64,000 nt of DNA from Notospermus geniculatus (Eukaryota > Nemertea > Pilidiophora > Heteronemertea > Lineidae), in NCBI GenBank assembly GCA_002633025.1, contig NMRB01001716.1, positions 7,854 to 71,853 of the forward strand, written 5' to 3'. Shown here in pieces: positions 44,310-53,213 of this stretch. Numbering within the stretch: the stretch's first letter is position 1; every line of letters starts with the position of its first letter. The position numbers were made by a program, and so were the translations under genes. Below the pieces are notes generated by a model. It searched no databases. It was not told the DNA's origin and was given only the letters and a program-made list of their open reading frames with translations.

Positions 44310-44598
44310 AAGCCCGGTGGTCGAGTGGTTAGCGCGCTTGACTACCAAACTGTGCAATGGGTCAGAGCGAGTTCGACTCCGGCGAAGGCATATACAAAAA
44401 AATGTGAAACAAAATTGCGAAATATATTAATTGAAGGTCCGTCGGATGGGACTAAAAGCTGTGGTACCTTGTACCTGAGTGTCTATGCCAGGGCAAGTAA
44501 AAGACCCCACACAGGTGGACTGTAGCCTGTTGTGGACTCCATACCTCCGGCAAAAACCCAACAGGGTTACGACGCTGGTAATGATATATGATATGATA
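44310..44598 (+). mobile_element. tRNA-derived SINE, family B, inserted in SINE A
   Basis: Head AAGCCCGGTGGTCGAGTGGT, B-box-like GTTCGACTCC, body GTCTATGCCAGGGCAAGTAA and ACTCCATACCTCCGG, tail ATGATATATGATATGATAG. Same family as 13227-13490 (reverse). Confidence 0.8.
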
Positions 44599-44690
44599 GG
44601 ATAGACTGGGGTTAAAGTGTAAAGTCGGATGACACCTCTACCGTTGTTGATATCAGACTATAAAACCCTAACTTATAAAACTTTAACTTT
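44599..44690 (+). mobile_element. SINE family A, 3' part
   Basis: GGATAGACTGGGGTTAAAGT and ACACCTCTACCGTTGTTGAT continue the element begun at 44115. About ten bases (GAAAGGTTTC in other copies) are missing at the junction. Confidence 0.75.
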
Positions 44691-44727
44691 AACAAATAAC
44701 CTGCTAGAGTTCCTGTATTCATTTCAG

Positions 44728-44907
44728 GTCCCTAATGCAATCAAGAAGTGCCAGAATGCCGGTATCACTGTTCGTATGGTCACTGGTGACAACATCAACA
44801 CCGCCCGATCAATCGCCACCAAGTGTGGCATCCTCAACCCAGGGGACGACTTCTTAGTCTTAGAAGGAAGAGAATTTAATAGAAGAATACGAGATGAAAA
44901 TGATGAA
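44728..44907 (+). CDS. PMCA: PMCA exon K: MVTGDN hinge region
   Basis: Acceptor CATTTCAG, donor GTGAGT. It encodes [20 protein letters not shown] followed by [20 protein letters not shown] and a segment ending RRIRDENDE. The MVTGD motif contacts the adenine-binding hinge in P-type pumps. Sixty complete codons, phase 0 at both ends. The upstream intron contains one SINE inserted into another. Confidence 0.97.
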
Positions 44908-44974
44908 GTGAGTATCGATGAAATACACCGGTGACAGAAATAATCATACAGAATAGGAGACTTTCCTGCCGTTA

Positions 44975-45235
44975 AGCCCTGTCTCCACTTGGCCCGCGAG
45001 CCACCGCGAGTGTCACCGCGAGTATACTCGCGGTGACTCGGCTGGTGATCGGCGGTGATTTGCGGGCCAAGTGGAGACACGGCACTGCGAATGGAGATGC
45101 CCACGAACACCCCGCGAGTGTTCCCGGGCATTCGCTGCCGTTTCCAACATGTTGAAAAAATCGCGAAGCAATCGCGCCGTCCGCGAGTTGTAAACCGATT
45201 TGTACGATGACGTACGACTGAAATGTAAACCCACC
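44975..45235. mobile_element. MITE with TTA flanks, AGCCCTGTCTCCACTTGG start
   Basis: TTA at 44972-44974 and 45236-45238. Left AGCCCTGTCTCCACTTGGCC is inverted at 45064-45080 (GGGCCAAGTGGAGACACGGC), so the left 110 bp folds back, around CGCGAGTATACTCGCGG. The right terminus AACCCACC is a weaker match. Confidence 0.5.
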
Positions 45236-45372
45236 TTAAGATACCCCTAGTGTGGCACCAACAATGATTTTAGTGTTAACAATGGTTTCAATTTACAAAA
45301 CTCTTGAGAACAGGTTGTAAAGGTATTCAGGATTGTGCTAAGAGAACTGAACACGTGTTCCGTCATTTTCAG

Positions 45373-45554
45373 ATTCTACAAAGTCAAATAGATCTTATAT
45401 GGCCTCGATTGCGAGTACTAGCGCGATCATCACCTCAAGACAAGTATACGTTAGTGAAGGGCATCATCGATAGTAAAGTGAACACAAACAGAGAAGTGGT
45501 GGCGGTGACCGGTGATGGCACGAATGACGGGCCGGCGTTGAAGAAAGCTGATGT
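45373..45554 (+). CDS. PMCA: PMCA exon [16 protein letters not shown] hinge, cut by gap
   Basis: Acceptor CATTTTCAG. It encodes [30 protein letters not shown] and [19 protein letters not shown], the Mg2+-binding hinge of P-type ATPases. The coding sequence runs into an assembly gap after the bases for AD and two bases of the next codon. From the family only about four residues (GFAM-like) and the donor should be missing before exon M. They must lie inside the N run or have been lost there. Confidence 0.95.
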
Positions 45555-45761
45555 NNNNNNNNNNNNNNNNNNNNNNNNNNNNNNNNNNNNNNNNNNNNNN
45601 NNNNNNNNNNNNNNNNNNNNNNNNNNNNNNNNNNNNNNNNNNNNNNNNNNNNNNNNNNNNNNNNNNNNNNNNNNNNNNNNNNNNNNNNNNNNNNNNNNNN
45701 NNNNNNNNNNNNNNNNNNNNNNNNNNNNNNNNNNNNNNNNNNNNNNNNNNNNNNNNNNNNN
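45555..45761. other. Assembly gap of 207 N
   Basis: A run of Ns that interrupts exon L and its donor. The sequence resuming on the right is the tail of a dispersed repeat also seen at about 6860 to 7047, so the gap probably reflects difficulty assembling that repeat. Confidence 0.99.
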
Positions 45762-45944
45762 TGGGCCAACGGTGTGTCGCGTCAAAGAATCGACCAAATC
45801 TGATTTTCAACTTTGCCACCAGGGGGCCAAAAAGCCGAATCACATAAACTGTGATTGTGCCATTAATACTGAACGGAATCTTCAAAATACATGCCCGTCG
45901 GACTTGCACCCGGGGCGACGGGGGACGTTCAATGCTGTGCTTGT
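45762..45944. repeat. Tail of hairpin-headed element HA
   Basis: Matches 6866-7047 nearly throughout, from TGGGCCAACGGTGTGTCGCG to TTCAATGCTGTGCTTGT. Its left side is lost in the N gap. Confidence 0.85.
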
Positions 45945-45981
45945 TGAAAGAATCTTTTCTAATTCTTGTGGTTTATTTCAG

Positions 45982-46173
45982 GGCATTGCTGGTACAGATG
46001 TAGCAAAGGAAGCATCTGATATCATTCTGACTGATGATAACTTCACGAGTATAGTCAAAGCTGTCATGTGGGGACGCAACGTCTACGACAGCATTGCAAA
46101 ATTCTTGCAGTTCCAGCTTACTGTGAATATTGTAGCAGTGATAGTTGCCTTCCTTGGGGCCTGTGTCATCACA
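45982..46173 (+). CDS. PMCA: PMCA exon M: TDDNF block and M5
   Basis: Acceptor TTTATTTCAG, donor GTAAGT. It encodes [40 protein letters not shown] and [20 protein letters not shown] through T. This covers the end of the phosphorylation domain and transmembrane M5. It is almost identical to vertebrate PMCAs. Phase 0 at both ends. Confidence 0.98.
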
Positions 46174-46875
46174 GTAAGTATTCCATAGTCTGTTCTGTGG
46201 GTATGGACGGTTTTGGACTCGCTGAGTCAGAGGCATCATGGCCTACCATGTGTCTGTACTACCTCATACTTCGTACGCACAAACCCGTGGAGAACTTCGC
46301 CAGGATTTCTGTTTCTCTCGCACCTGGAGTTGCGGTGCACCAATCAGAACACTTGTTAGCCAACCTCGCTGCCAGGTTGGCACCAGGCCAGTTAAACCAA
46401 CTGCTGTGTATTTTGTGGTTGGAAAGTATTAGGAACGAGGATGGTCACAAATTGTCCAGCCATTCTATCAGTTGTGATTTACCCACTACTCGCATGAACT
46501 ATGCTGTTGAACAAAAATAACGAAGTTTTCTAAAACAGAGAAGGTAGGCGTACTGAAAGACTGACATGGTATTTAGAAATGTTCAGATTTATTGGAAATG
46601 TTAACGATCTATGATGAAAAACGGTTATTATAAAACTAACAGGGGGAGTCAGTCCACAAACAGGAACATCCGGTTGGAAACAGCTTCCCACAAGGAAGTT
46701 CGTCAAGGGTTTGTGTGAGCGTAGTCGTAGGGCGGAGCGATGTCACAACCCTTGGTAATCAAGATGAGTCAAGATGGTTAGCCCACTTGGCCGCAAGGGC
46801 GATTCAGTTGAAAACAGTCATACCAAGTGACACCTCTCTCCCCAAAGTGGTTCAAAAGCAATGTTGACATTTTTC
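46174..46875. other. Intron between exons M and N, unclassified part
   Basis: Open frame of 150 codons at 46068-46520 overlaps exon M in another frame and is not credible as a gene. No repeat ends recognised before the SINE at 46876. Confidence 0.4.
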
Positions 46876-47155
46876 GAGGAGCCATGCTGGTGTAGTGGTT
46901 CGGACTAGCGGTCAGATGGTCCCGGGTTCCAATCCCACTAGGCGTGAGACTTTGTGCAAGTCTCTTTGCCTCACTGGCCTCTCTCCACCCAGGTGTATAA
47001 ATGGTTACCGGTCGGAAATGCACGGATTGTAGCGCTAAATGAGCAGCTCATCTGAGTTCTACTGAACGGTTTCAGGATAGACTGGGGTAAAGTGTAAAGT
47101 CGGATGACACCTCTACCGTTGTTGATATCAGACTATAAACCCAAACTTTAACTTT
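46876..47155 (+). mobile_element. tRNA-derived SINE, family A, full copy
   Basis: GAGGAGCCATGCTGGTGTAG head with an 8-base deletion relative to other copies, GGGTTCCAATCCC (mutated B box), full body and 3' ACACCTCTACCGTTGTTGAT. Lies 33 bp before exon N. Confidence 0.8.
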
Positions 47156-47188
47156 TGTTGTTCACCGCTTAATTTTTTCTGTTTTCAG

Positions 47189-47402
47189 GACAGCCCACTG
47201 AAAGCAATCCAAATGTTGTGGGTGAACTTAATTATGGACACATTAGCGTCTCTAGCTCTAGCAACAGAACTTCCCTCGGAGGAGTTATTAGAGAGGAAAC
47301 CATACGGCCGGACGAAACCACTCATATCTAGAACTATGATGAAAAATATTATTGGTCATACAATCTACCAGATGATAGTTATTTTTGTTCTTCTTTTTGT
47401 AG
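47189..47402 (+). CDS. PMCA: PMCA exon N: M6-M7
   Basis: Acceptor TGTTTTCAG, donor GTGAGT. It encodes [57 protein letters not shown] and a hydrophobic M7 segment. The [10 protein letters not shown] helix (M6) supplies the Asn and Asp of the Ca2+ site. Ends with the first base of a glycine codon completed by exon O. Confidence 0.98.
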
Positions 47403-47559
47403 GTGAGTAGTTTTATTTTCTTGCCATCATCAAATCTGAAGATTTTGAGAAGGTTCATTATGCCCTCAACGAAGTTGAGATGGGGGCATTTTGTTGTTAG
47501 TGGGTTTCTGTCGTCCGCTGCTGCCGCATTATATTCAGGACCCGATTGATCTCATATTA

Positions 47560-47955
47560 GAGAGGTTGCGCATCTTTCCGACTCCGACTCCGTTTTCAAC
47601 TACCAGAATGAATTGCAGTCCGCTGTAGACACCCTTGATAAAAACGCTTTGATAGACGTTTGCAAATTGTCAAATGCCATAACTTTGTGGCAGAATAATT
47701 TTGACTCGTAATCGGAAGTGCACTTAAATGAAAAATATTATAGTCGTGTTTCAAGTCGTAACGACTTGGATTACGACTTTAGTATTCATTATTTATCCGC
47801 ATTTCCGATTTATAAGGCCAGATTTTTCTGCCTTCGATTTATGGTGTTTGACGAATTGAAAACGTCTATCAAATCGTTTTTATCAAGGATGTCCATAGCG
47901 GACTGCAATTCATTCTCCTAGTTGAAGTCGGAGTCGGGCCGCTGCGCAACCTCTC
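47560..47955. mobile_element. MITE family M, copy 7
   Basis: TA|GAGAGGTTGCGCATC at left and GCTGCGCAACCTCTC|TA at right, inside element HF. Confidence 0.85.
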
Positions 47956-48142
47956 TATTTCCAAGGTGTGACGGGGTGGATCAGAGGAGGTGCCCTATCG
48001 ATATTGGTTGCGATCCGATATTCAATTTGGCCGCCAGGAAGACATCTTGGACTTTGCATTCTGGACTGTAACTCAAAGAAGGGGTGCCCAATTCATCTCA
48101 TATTTGTATGGTGTAATGGGGTGGACCGGGGAAGGTTCCCTA

Positions 48143-48294
48143 TAGAGGCTATGCACGTGATGTCATCAGCCAGCGTGACGCCATGTTGGATGGAACTGCG
48201 CAGCGCATGTGACGGTCTTTGGTTGGGCAGTACCATCCAGCGTGGCGTCATACCCATTGATGACGTCATTTGATGACGTCAGTGCATAGCCTCT
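48143..48294. mobile_element. TA-flanked MITE, GAGGCTATGCACGTGATG ends
   Basis: Left GAGGCTATGCACGTGATGTC and right GACGTCAGTGCATAGCCTC, with TA on each side. Inside are CAGCGTGACGCCATGTTGG and its inverse. Nested in element HF. Confidence 0.75.
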
Positions 48295-48418
48295 ATTGAT
48301 TTTGGTTGCGATCCGATATTCAATATGGCCGCCAGGAAGACATCTTGGATTTTGCATTCTGGACCGTAACTCAAGGAAGGGGTGCCCAATTTATCTCATA
48401 TTTGTATGGTGTAATGGG

Positions 48419-48525
48419 TCTTTGAGTCTTTTCTAGAGTTTCAGATTGTAAAGTTCTACTTGAAAAAGACCCCGGTTGGGGTCGAAAATTCGTGAATTCT
48501 GGAGATTGACTTCTTGCTTATTATC
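48419..48525 (+). mobile_element. Short retroposon with GACCCCGGTTGGGGTC hairpin, 10-bp target duplication
   Basis: Inserted into an HF module: GTGTAATGGG flanks it at 48409-48418 and 48526-48535. Plus strand reads TTTCAGATTGTAAAGTTCTA, CTTGAAAAAGACCCCGGTTG, GGGTCGAAAATTCGTGAATT and CTGGAGATTGACTTCTTG. Homologous to the minus strand of 1402-1534. Confidence 0.8.
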
Positions 48526-48974
48526 GTGTAATGGGGTGGACCGGGGAAGGTTCCCTATCGATTTTGGTTGCGATCCGATATTCAATATGGCCACCACAGG
48601 CAGACATCTTGGATTTTGCATTCCGGACCATAACCCAAGAACTGGTTGTCTGATTGATCTCATATTTCGGGTGGATCGGAGGAGCTGCCCTATCAATTTT
48701 GGTTGTGATACGATATTCAATAGGCCACGAAGACACATCTTGGATTTTCCATTTTGGACTGTAATTCACGAAGAATATGTTCCTTTTGACCTGGACGGTG
48801 AATTAACACATCAGGGCCCAAATTCTTTTGAAATGTAACCATGTTGGCAATGGTCGTTGCACACCTAGCATTTGCTTGGCCTTGCTCATATCTATGTCCT
48901 GTGAGGCTATTCTGTATTGCTGCATGGGAACAGAGACCATTTGACAATGCACAGCGTGAAAAAAATGTGACAGG

Positions 48975-49262
48975 GAGGAGCCACGGCAGTGTAGTGGATT
49001 CTGGCCTCCGACTAGCAGTCAGAGGGTCCCCGGTCCGAATCCCACTGGGCGTGAGACTTTGGGCAAGCCTCTTTGCCTCACTGGCCTCTCTCCACCCAGG
49101 TATACAAATAGGTACCGGTCGGAAATGCTCGGATTGTAGCGCTGAATGAGCAGCTCATCTGAGTTCTACTGAAAGGTTTCAGGATAGACTGGGGTTAAAG
49201 TGTAAAGTCGGATGACACCTCTACCGTTGTTGATATCTGACTATAAACCCAAAACTTTAACA
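48975..49262 (+). mobile_element. tRNA-derived SINE, family A, full copy
   Basis: Head GAGGAGCCACGGCAGTGTAG, B box GGTCCGAATCCC, complete body and 3' end. Ends about 55 bp before exon O. Confidence 0.8.
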
Positions 49263-49316
49263 ATGATCACAAATTTATTGTCCATTTTCACTTGTACTTC
49301 TCTTTTTTTCTCCTAG

Positions 49317-49528
49317 GTGAATTGTTTTTTGGTATAGACAGTGGTCGTAATGCAAAGCTCCATGCACCTCCCTCTCAGCACTTTACCATCATCTTTAATA
49401 CATTTGTAATGATGACACTTTTCAATGAAATCAATGCACGAAAGATTCACGGACAGCGTAACGTCTTCTCAGGATTACAAAGAAACATTGTGTTTATTGG
49501 TATTTGGTTAGGCACATTCGGTGCTCAG
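49317..49528 (+). CDS. PMCA: PMCA exon O: M7-M8 loop and M9
   Basis: Acceptor TTTCTCCTAG, donor GTAAGT. It encodes [57 protein letters not shown] and [14 protein letters not shown]. [16 protein letters not shown] is a family signature after M8. Phase 0 at its end. An eleven-copy MITE family member begins within 15 bp of the donor. Confidence 0.98.
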
Positions 49529-49542
49529 GTAAGTCAACAGTA

Positions 49543-49946
49543 GAAAGGTTGCGGAGCGGCCCGACTCCAACTCCGATTTCAACTACGAGAATGAATTGCA
49601 GTCCGCTATGGACATCCTTGATAAAAACGAATTGATAGAAGTTTTCAATTCGTCAAACACGATAAATTGAAGGCAGAAAAATTTGGCCTTATAAATCGGA
49701 AGTGCGGGTAAATAATGAATATTGAAGTCGTAATCCTAGTCGTTACAACTTGAAAAACACGACTATAATATTTGCAATTTACGTGCACTTCCGATTACAA
49801 GTCAAAATTATTCTGCCACAAAGTTATGGCATTTTACGATTTGCAAATGTGTATCAAATCGTTTTTATCAAGGATGTCTAGAGCGGACTGCAATTCGTTT
49901 TGGTAGTTGAAGCCAGAGTAGAAGTCGGAATGCTGCGCAACCTCTC
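49543..49946. mobile_element. MITE family M, copy 8, inverted orientation
   Basis: TA|GAAAGGTTGCGGAGCGGCCC at left, GCTGCGCAACCTCTC|TA at right. Begins within 15 bases of the exon O donor. Confidence 0.85.
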
Positions 49947-50242
49947 TAATGTGTTTTGTTCATAATAGAGAGATTTTGCTATCTTGCACCGAGAACCACT
50001 CAGCCGAGAACCATTCTTCTTCTAGTTCCCTTAATGAAATTGACTTTCTTGGGTGTTGCATACCTGAGCCGATTATAATCGTTTTTGGCATCATCATAAC
50101 TTCACAATTCTGACACGCTGATAGGTGGCACAGTCTAGTGTTAGGCGGTACCACCCAGTGCTGCCACCCTGGGCAACCCTGCTTGTTGTGTTGCAGATCT
50201 TGCTACAGTTCCAACACCTTAACCAATCTCTCTCTTTCACAG

Positions 50243-50350
50243 ATTATAATTGTTCAACTTGGAGGAGTAGCCTTTTCAACGGCCGGTCTGACGATAGACC
50301 AGTGGCTGTGGTGTCTCTTCTTCGGTGTTGGAGTTTTGGTCTGGGGACAG
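50243..50350 (+). CDS. PMCA: PMCA exon P: end of M9 and M10
   Basis: Acceptor TCTTTCACAG, donor GTAAAA. Thirty-six codons encode [20 protein letters not shown], then [16 protein letters not shown], the last transmembrane helix. Phase 0 at both ends. A MITE of the same eleven-copy family follows 67 bp downstream. Confidence 0.97.
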
Positions 50351-50417
50351 GTAAAAAAGCTTCAGTCATATTTTTCGCATATTAATCACTGCCTTGTTCT
50401 GATCAATTGAGGCATTA

Positions 50418-50797
50418 GAGAGGTTGCGCAGCTTTCCGACTCCTGCATCAGCTACCAGAGTGAATTGTAGTCCGCTGTAGACATCCTTGATAAAAACGAT
50501 TTGATAGACGTTTGTGAATTGTAAAATGCCATAACTTTGTGGCAGAATAATTTTGACTCGTACCGGTAATCGGAAGTGCACGTAAATCACAAATATTGTA
50601 GTCGTGTTTCAAGTCGTAACGACTAGGATTACGACTTCAATATTCATTGTTTATCCGCATTTCTGATTTATAAGGCCAAATTTTTCTGCCTTCCATTTAT
50701 GGTGTTTGACGAATTGAAAACTTCTGTCAGATCGTTTTTATCAAGGATGTCCATAGTGGGCTGCAATTCATTCTCGTAGTTGAAGTCGCAACCTCTC
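50418..50797. mobile_element. MITE family M, copy 9
   Basis: TA|GAGAGGTTGCGCAGC at left and GTCGCAACCTCTC|TA at right; about 14 bases near the right end are deleted. Between exons P and Q. Confidence 0.85.
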
Positions 50798-50928
50798 TAT
50801 TGTGATGCCAGCACTGGTGTGATTTACCACATGAAAATATCTCCATACCAGGGGACGTCGCTTTAGGGGAGCATTCCTTTTAACAGTCCCTCGTCTCAGA
50901 CTTGTCATCTTCGTGATTCGTTTTTCAG

Positions 50929-51111
50929 GTCGTCACGTCTGTACCAACTCACAAACTGCCTCACACCCTGAGTTGGGGTTCAGGAACGGCCGAGGAAATT
51001 GAACGGATGGAAGAATCGCTCGACGAGGTTCCAGAAGACGGCACGGACCAGGATGTCGGCCGACGCGGCCAGATCCTATGGGTGCGGGGCCTGACGAGAC
51101 TGCAACACCAG
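50929..51111 (+). CDS. PMCA: PMCA exon Q: cytosolic tail and half of calmodulin-binding domain
   Basis: Acceptor GTTTTTCAG, donor GTAAAG. It encodes VVTSVPTHKL, a linker, an acidic segment rich in Glu and Asp, and RRGQILWVRGLTRLQHQ. The last part corresponds to the first half of the vertebrate calmodulin-binding peptide (RRGQILWFRGLNRIQTQ), which autoinhibits the pump until calmodulin binds. Vertebrate genes also break here, at splice site C. I found no exon for the second half in the remaining 12.9 kb; it may lie beyond the window or be too divergent to see. Confidence 0.95.
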
Positions 51112-51548
51112 GTAAAGCATGCTGACTGCATGAGGGCGCTGTTAGTATGGCCATGTGTATGTGTGGTGTGGTTGTCGTAGATTTGTCGTGCTATGGTTTG
51201 TAGGGTGTTAGCGGTAGTGCTAGATGGGATTGAGCTTAATCGAGATTGCGCCCAACGAAGCAAGACAAAGGTAGGGTTGTTTATTTCATGATGCTGTTGT
51301 CGCCATTTCATCCTAATTAATCCTAATTAATGTTGTCATGCACCTTTTCATCCCATTTTTCGATGCTTGGGTTTGGATTTTTGAATTTTCAAACTCGGAT
51401 AAAGTTTTGATATATATTTCTCTGGAGCTTAGTGGAGTGGTATTTTTGGATATTTTTTCTTCTAGATGTGATTTAACAATTTGATATTTGAATTTCAGAA
51501 AATGAATTGAAACCTTTTTCAATAGAATGTTAATATTTTCTTCGCCTA
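51112..51548. other. Downstream of exon Q, unclassified
   Basis: Intron start if the gene continues. No exon for the rest of the calmodulin-binding domain found. CCTAATTAAT is repeated twice at 51312-51331. Confidence 0.5.
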
Positions 51549-51795
51549 TAGACAAATCCCAAATTTGCAGATCTGCGCACTTCTGCCAAAATCGCATACA
51601 CAACCTCGACCTGAAACCAGCTGACGTGACGCAATCCATGATTCAGCAATGGTCGACTCTGAAGCAACGTCGTCGAAGTCACTGTCGTGGGGTTCTCTCC
51701 GTCACGTCATTCAGTTTCAGACCGAGGTTGTGTTTGCAATTTCGGCGGAAGTGCGCAGATCTTTCTCGTTTACGTCAATTTGGGATTTGTCTGTA
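51549..51795. mobile_element. TA-flanked MITE family N, copy 2
   Basis: Ends TAGACAAATCCCAAATTTGC and TTGGGATTTGTCTG. Shares ACCTGAAACCAGCTGACGTG and GTTTCAGACCGAGGTTGTGT with the other two copies. Confidence 0.75.
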
Positions 51796-52434
51796 CTTAC
51801 AAAATACCAATTTTCTTCTAGTGTATATGTGCATTAGCAAACATTTTCAGGATTATCAGAAATATTTTGATAAATTTTCTTCAAATCAGTGGTCATTCCG
51901 ATGGTTCATACCGCCATAGTCTCGCTCATTGTAAATATCCATTCCATAACCTCGCTCATGCATCCAGCACTCACCTTGTCCGTGGCATGATCGCGATCTC
52001 TGTGTTACACTACTACTACAAATACTAGAAATCGTAGAGCAAAGTTGAGATTAGACAAGGTGTTTTGCTAAATAGGATAATTCGGTTGTCGTAAACAATG
52101 TAAGTAGAATTTCTTTAGTGACTGTTGATATATTCTTGAATACATGTATTTTGGGAGCTACATGTAGAACTAAAGTTAATTGCTTGGGTACTCTCACGAA
52201 GCATATGGGTAGAATTCTTCTAGCAACTCTTATAAGATATTATGCAATGATCTCTGTATTGAAAATGTTGGAAACTTCAGTGCAACGTGGTTTATTCCTA
52301 ATTTGGATTATTCAGTTGTCATAAAAAAGTGTAGGAGTGGAATTTCTCTTGTGACTGTTAGGCCTATGGAGGTCATTGCATTTGATATAAAAACTCTCGT
52401 GTTCATCTGAAGTGAAGATACTTTTTCCGCTTTA
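51796..52434. other. Unclassified sequence
   Basis: Contains loosely repeated TAGGATAATTCGGTTGTCGT / TTGGATTATTCAGTTGTCAT and TAGAATTTC..GTGACTGTT phrases at 52073-52125 and 52303-52350, suggesting an old ~230-bp duplication. No gene. Confidence 0.4.
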
Positions 52435-52744
52435 ATGCTAGCAGCACACGCCACCACTTTCGTTGCAATTTTCGTGGGCAATTTTTGTGGTGGTTGCCGG
52501 TTTACAGCAGACATCACCACTCAGTGGTCTCGTGTGCTGCTGCTGGCCACACATCACCACAATGGCAACTACGAGAAATTTTCGTGGTGAGAAATCAAAC
52601 CGGCTTGATTTTCGGCAATTCGTGGTCACCACAGAATTTCTGTGGTGGGTGGTCGTTGCCGGCCACAGCACACTTGGACATTTTCGTGGCGACCACGAAA
52701 ACTGCCTCTATCAGCAACGAAAGTGGTGACGTGTGCTGCAGGCT
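52435..52744. mobile_element. MITE, relative of 41989-42311, TTA flanks
   Basis: Left ATGCTAGCAGCACACGCCAC, right GTGACGTGTGCTGCAGGCT, with TTA at 52432-52434 and 52745-52747. Interior GCCGGTTTACAGCAGACATC and GAGAAATCAAACCGGCTTGA match 41989-42311. Confidence 0.75.
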
Positions 52745-53213
52745 TTATGGGATAGATGCCCTTTACGATTTGTAATTAACATGATGTTTTGTAGCTCCTG
52801 TTTACAATGAGATAGTTTCATATCGACTGAGTTTGTTTAGAAAACTTCGTGTCTTGAAGTGCATTTGTAATTACGTCAACCTTAGAGACTGCCATTAACT
52901 TTATGCATATAAGTTTACATTTTACAATGCATAAGTAAGTTTACATTTTACAATGCATAAGTCAATAATGCCGTGAAGCTCATGCATTTACTAAAATAAG
53001 CATGGCACGTATAAGTGTCCTGCGTCCTGATGTCCTACATACAGTGAGTGATCATGCATGTTATCATTGAAGTATACACATTTCCCACACGATCAATCCA
53101 AACACATTGAGTCGCCATTGCTTGTTTACTTAATAATCCTGCAATAACAAACGCTTTCAAGGCGTCTGCTTATCGTAAATACTGCTATACCTCCGTACAT
53201 GCCCTGAATTCAT
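52745..53213. other. Unclassified sequence
   Basis: A 24-bp direct repeat AAGTTTACATTTTACAATGC ATAA occurs at about 52911-52960. Nothing else seen. Confidence 0.4.

Larger units (their letters stand above)
47459..48745. mobile_element. Hairpin-headed element HF with three nested insertions
   Basis: Starts ATGCCCTCAACGAAGTTGAG followed by ATGGGGGCAT (hairpin) and TCTGTCGTCCGCTGCTGC. Modules repeat TTGGTTGCGATCCGATATTC, AATATGGCCGCCAGGAAGAC and CATATTTGTATGGTGTAATG. Interrupted by 47560-47955, 48143-48294 and 48419-48525. Right end not clear. Confidence 0.7.

Noticed and set aside
45304-46188. Single 294-codon PMCA exon spanning the 207-base gap
   Set aside because: The middle is Ns plus a dispersed repeat tail; exon M has its own TTTATTTCAG acceptor, and the family has no insertion there.
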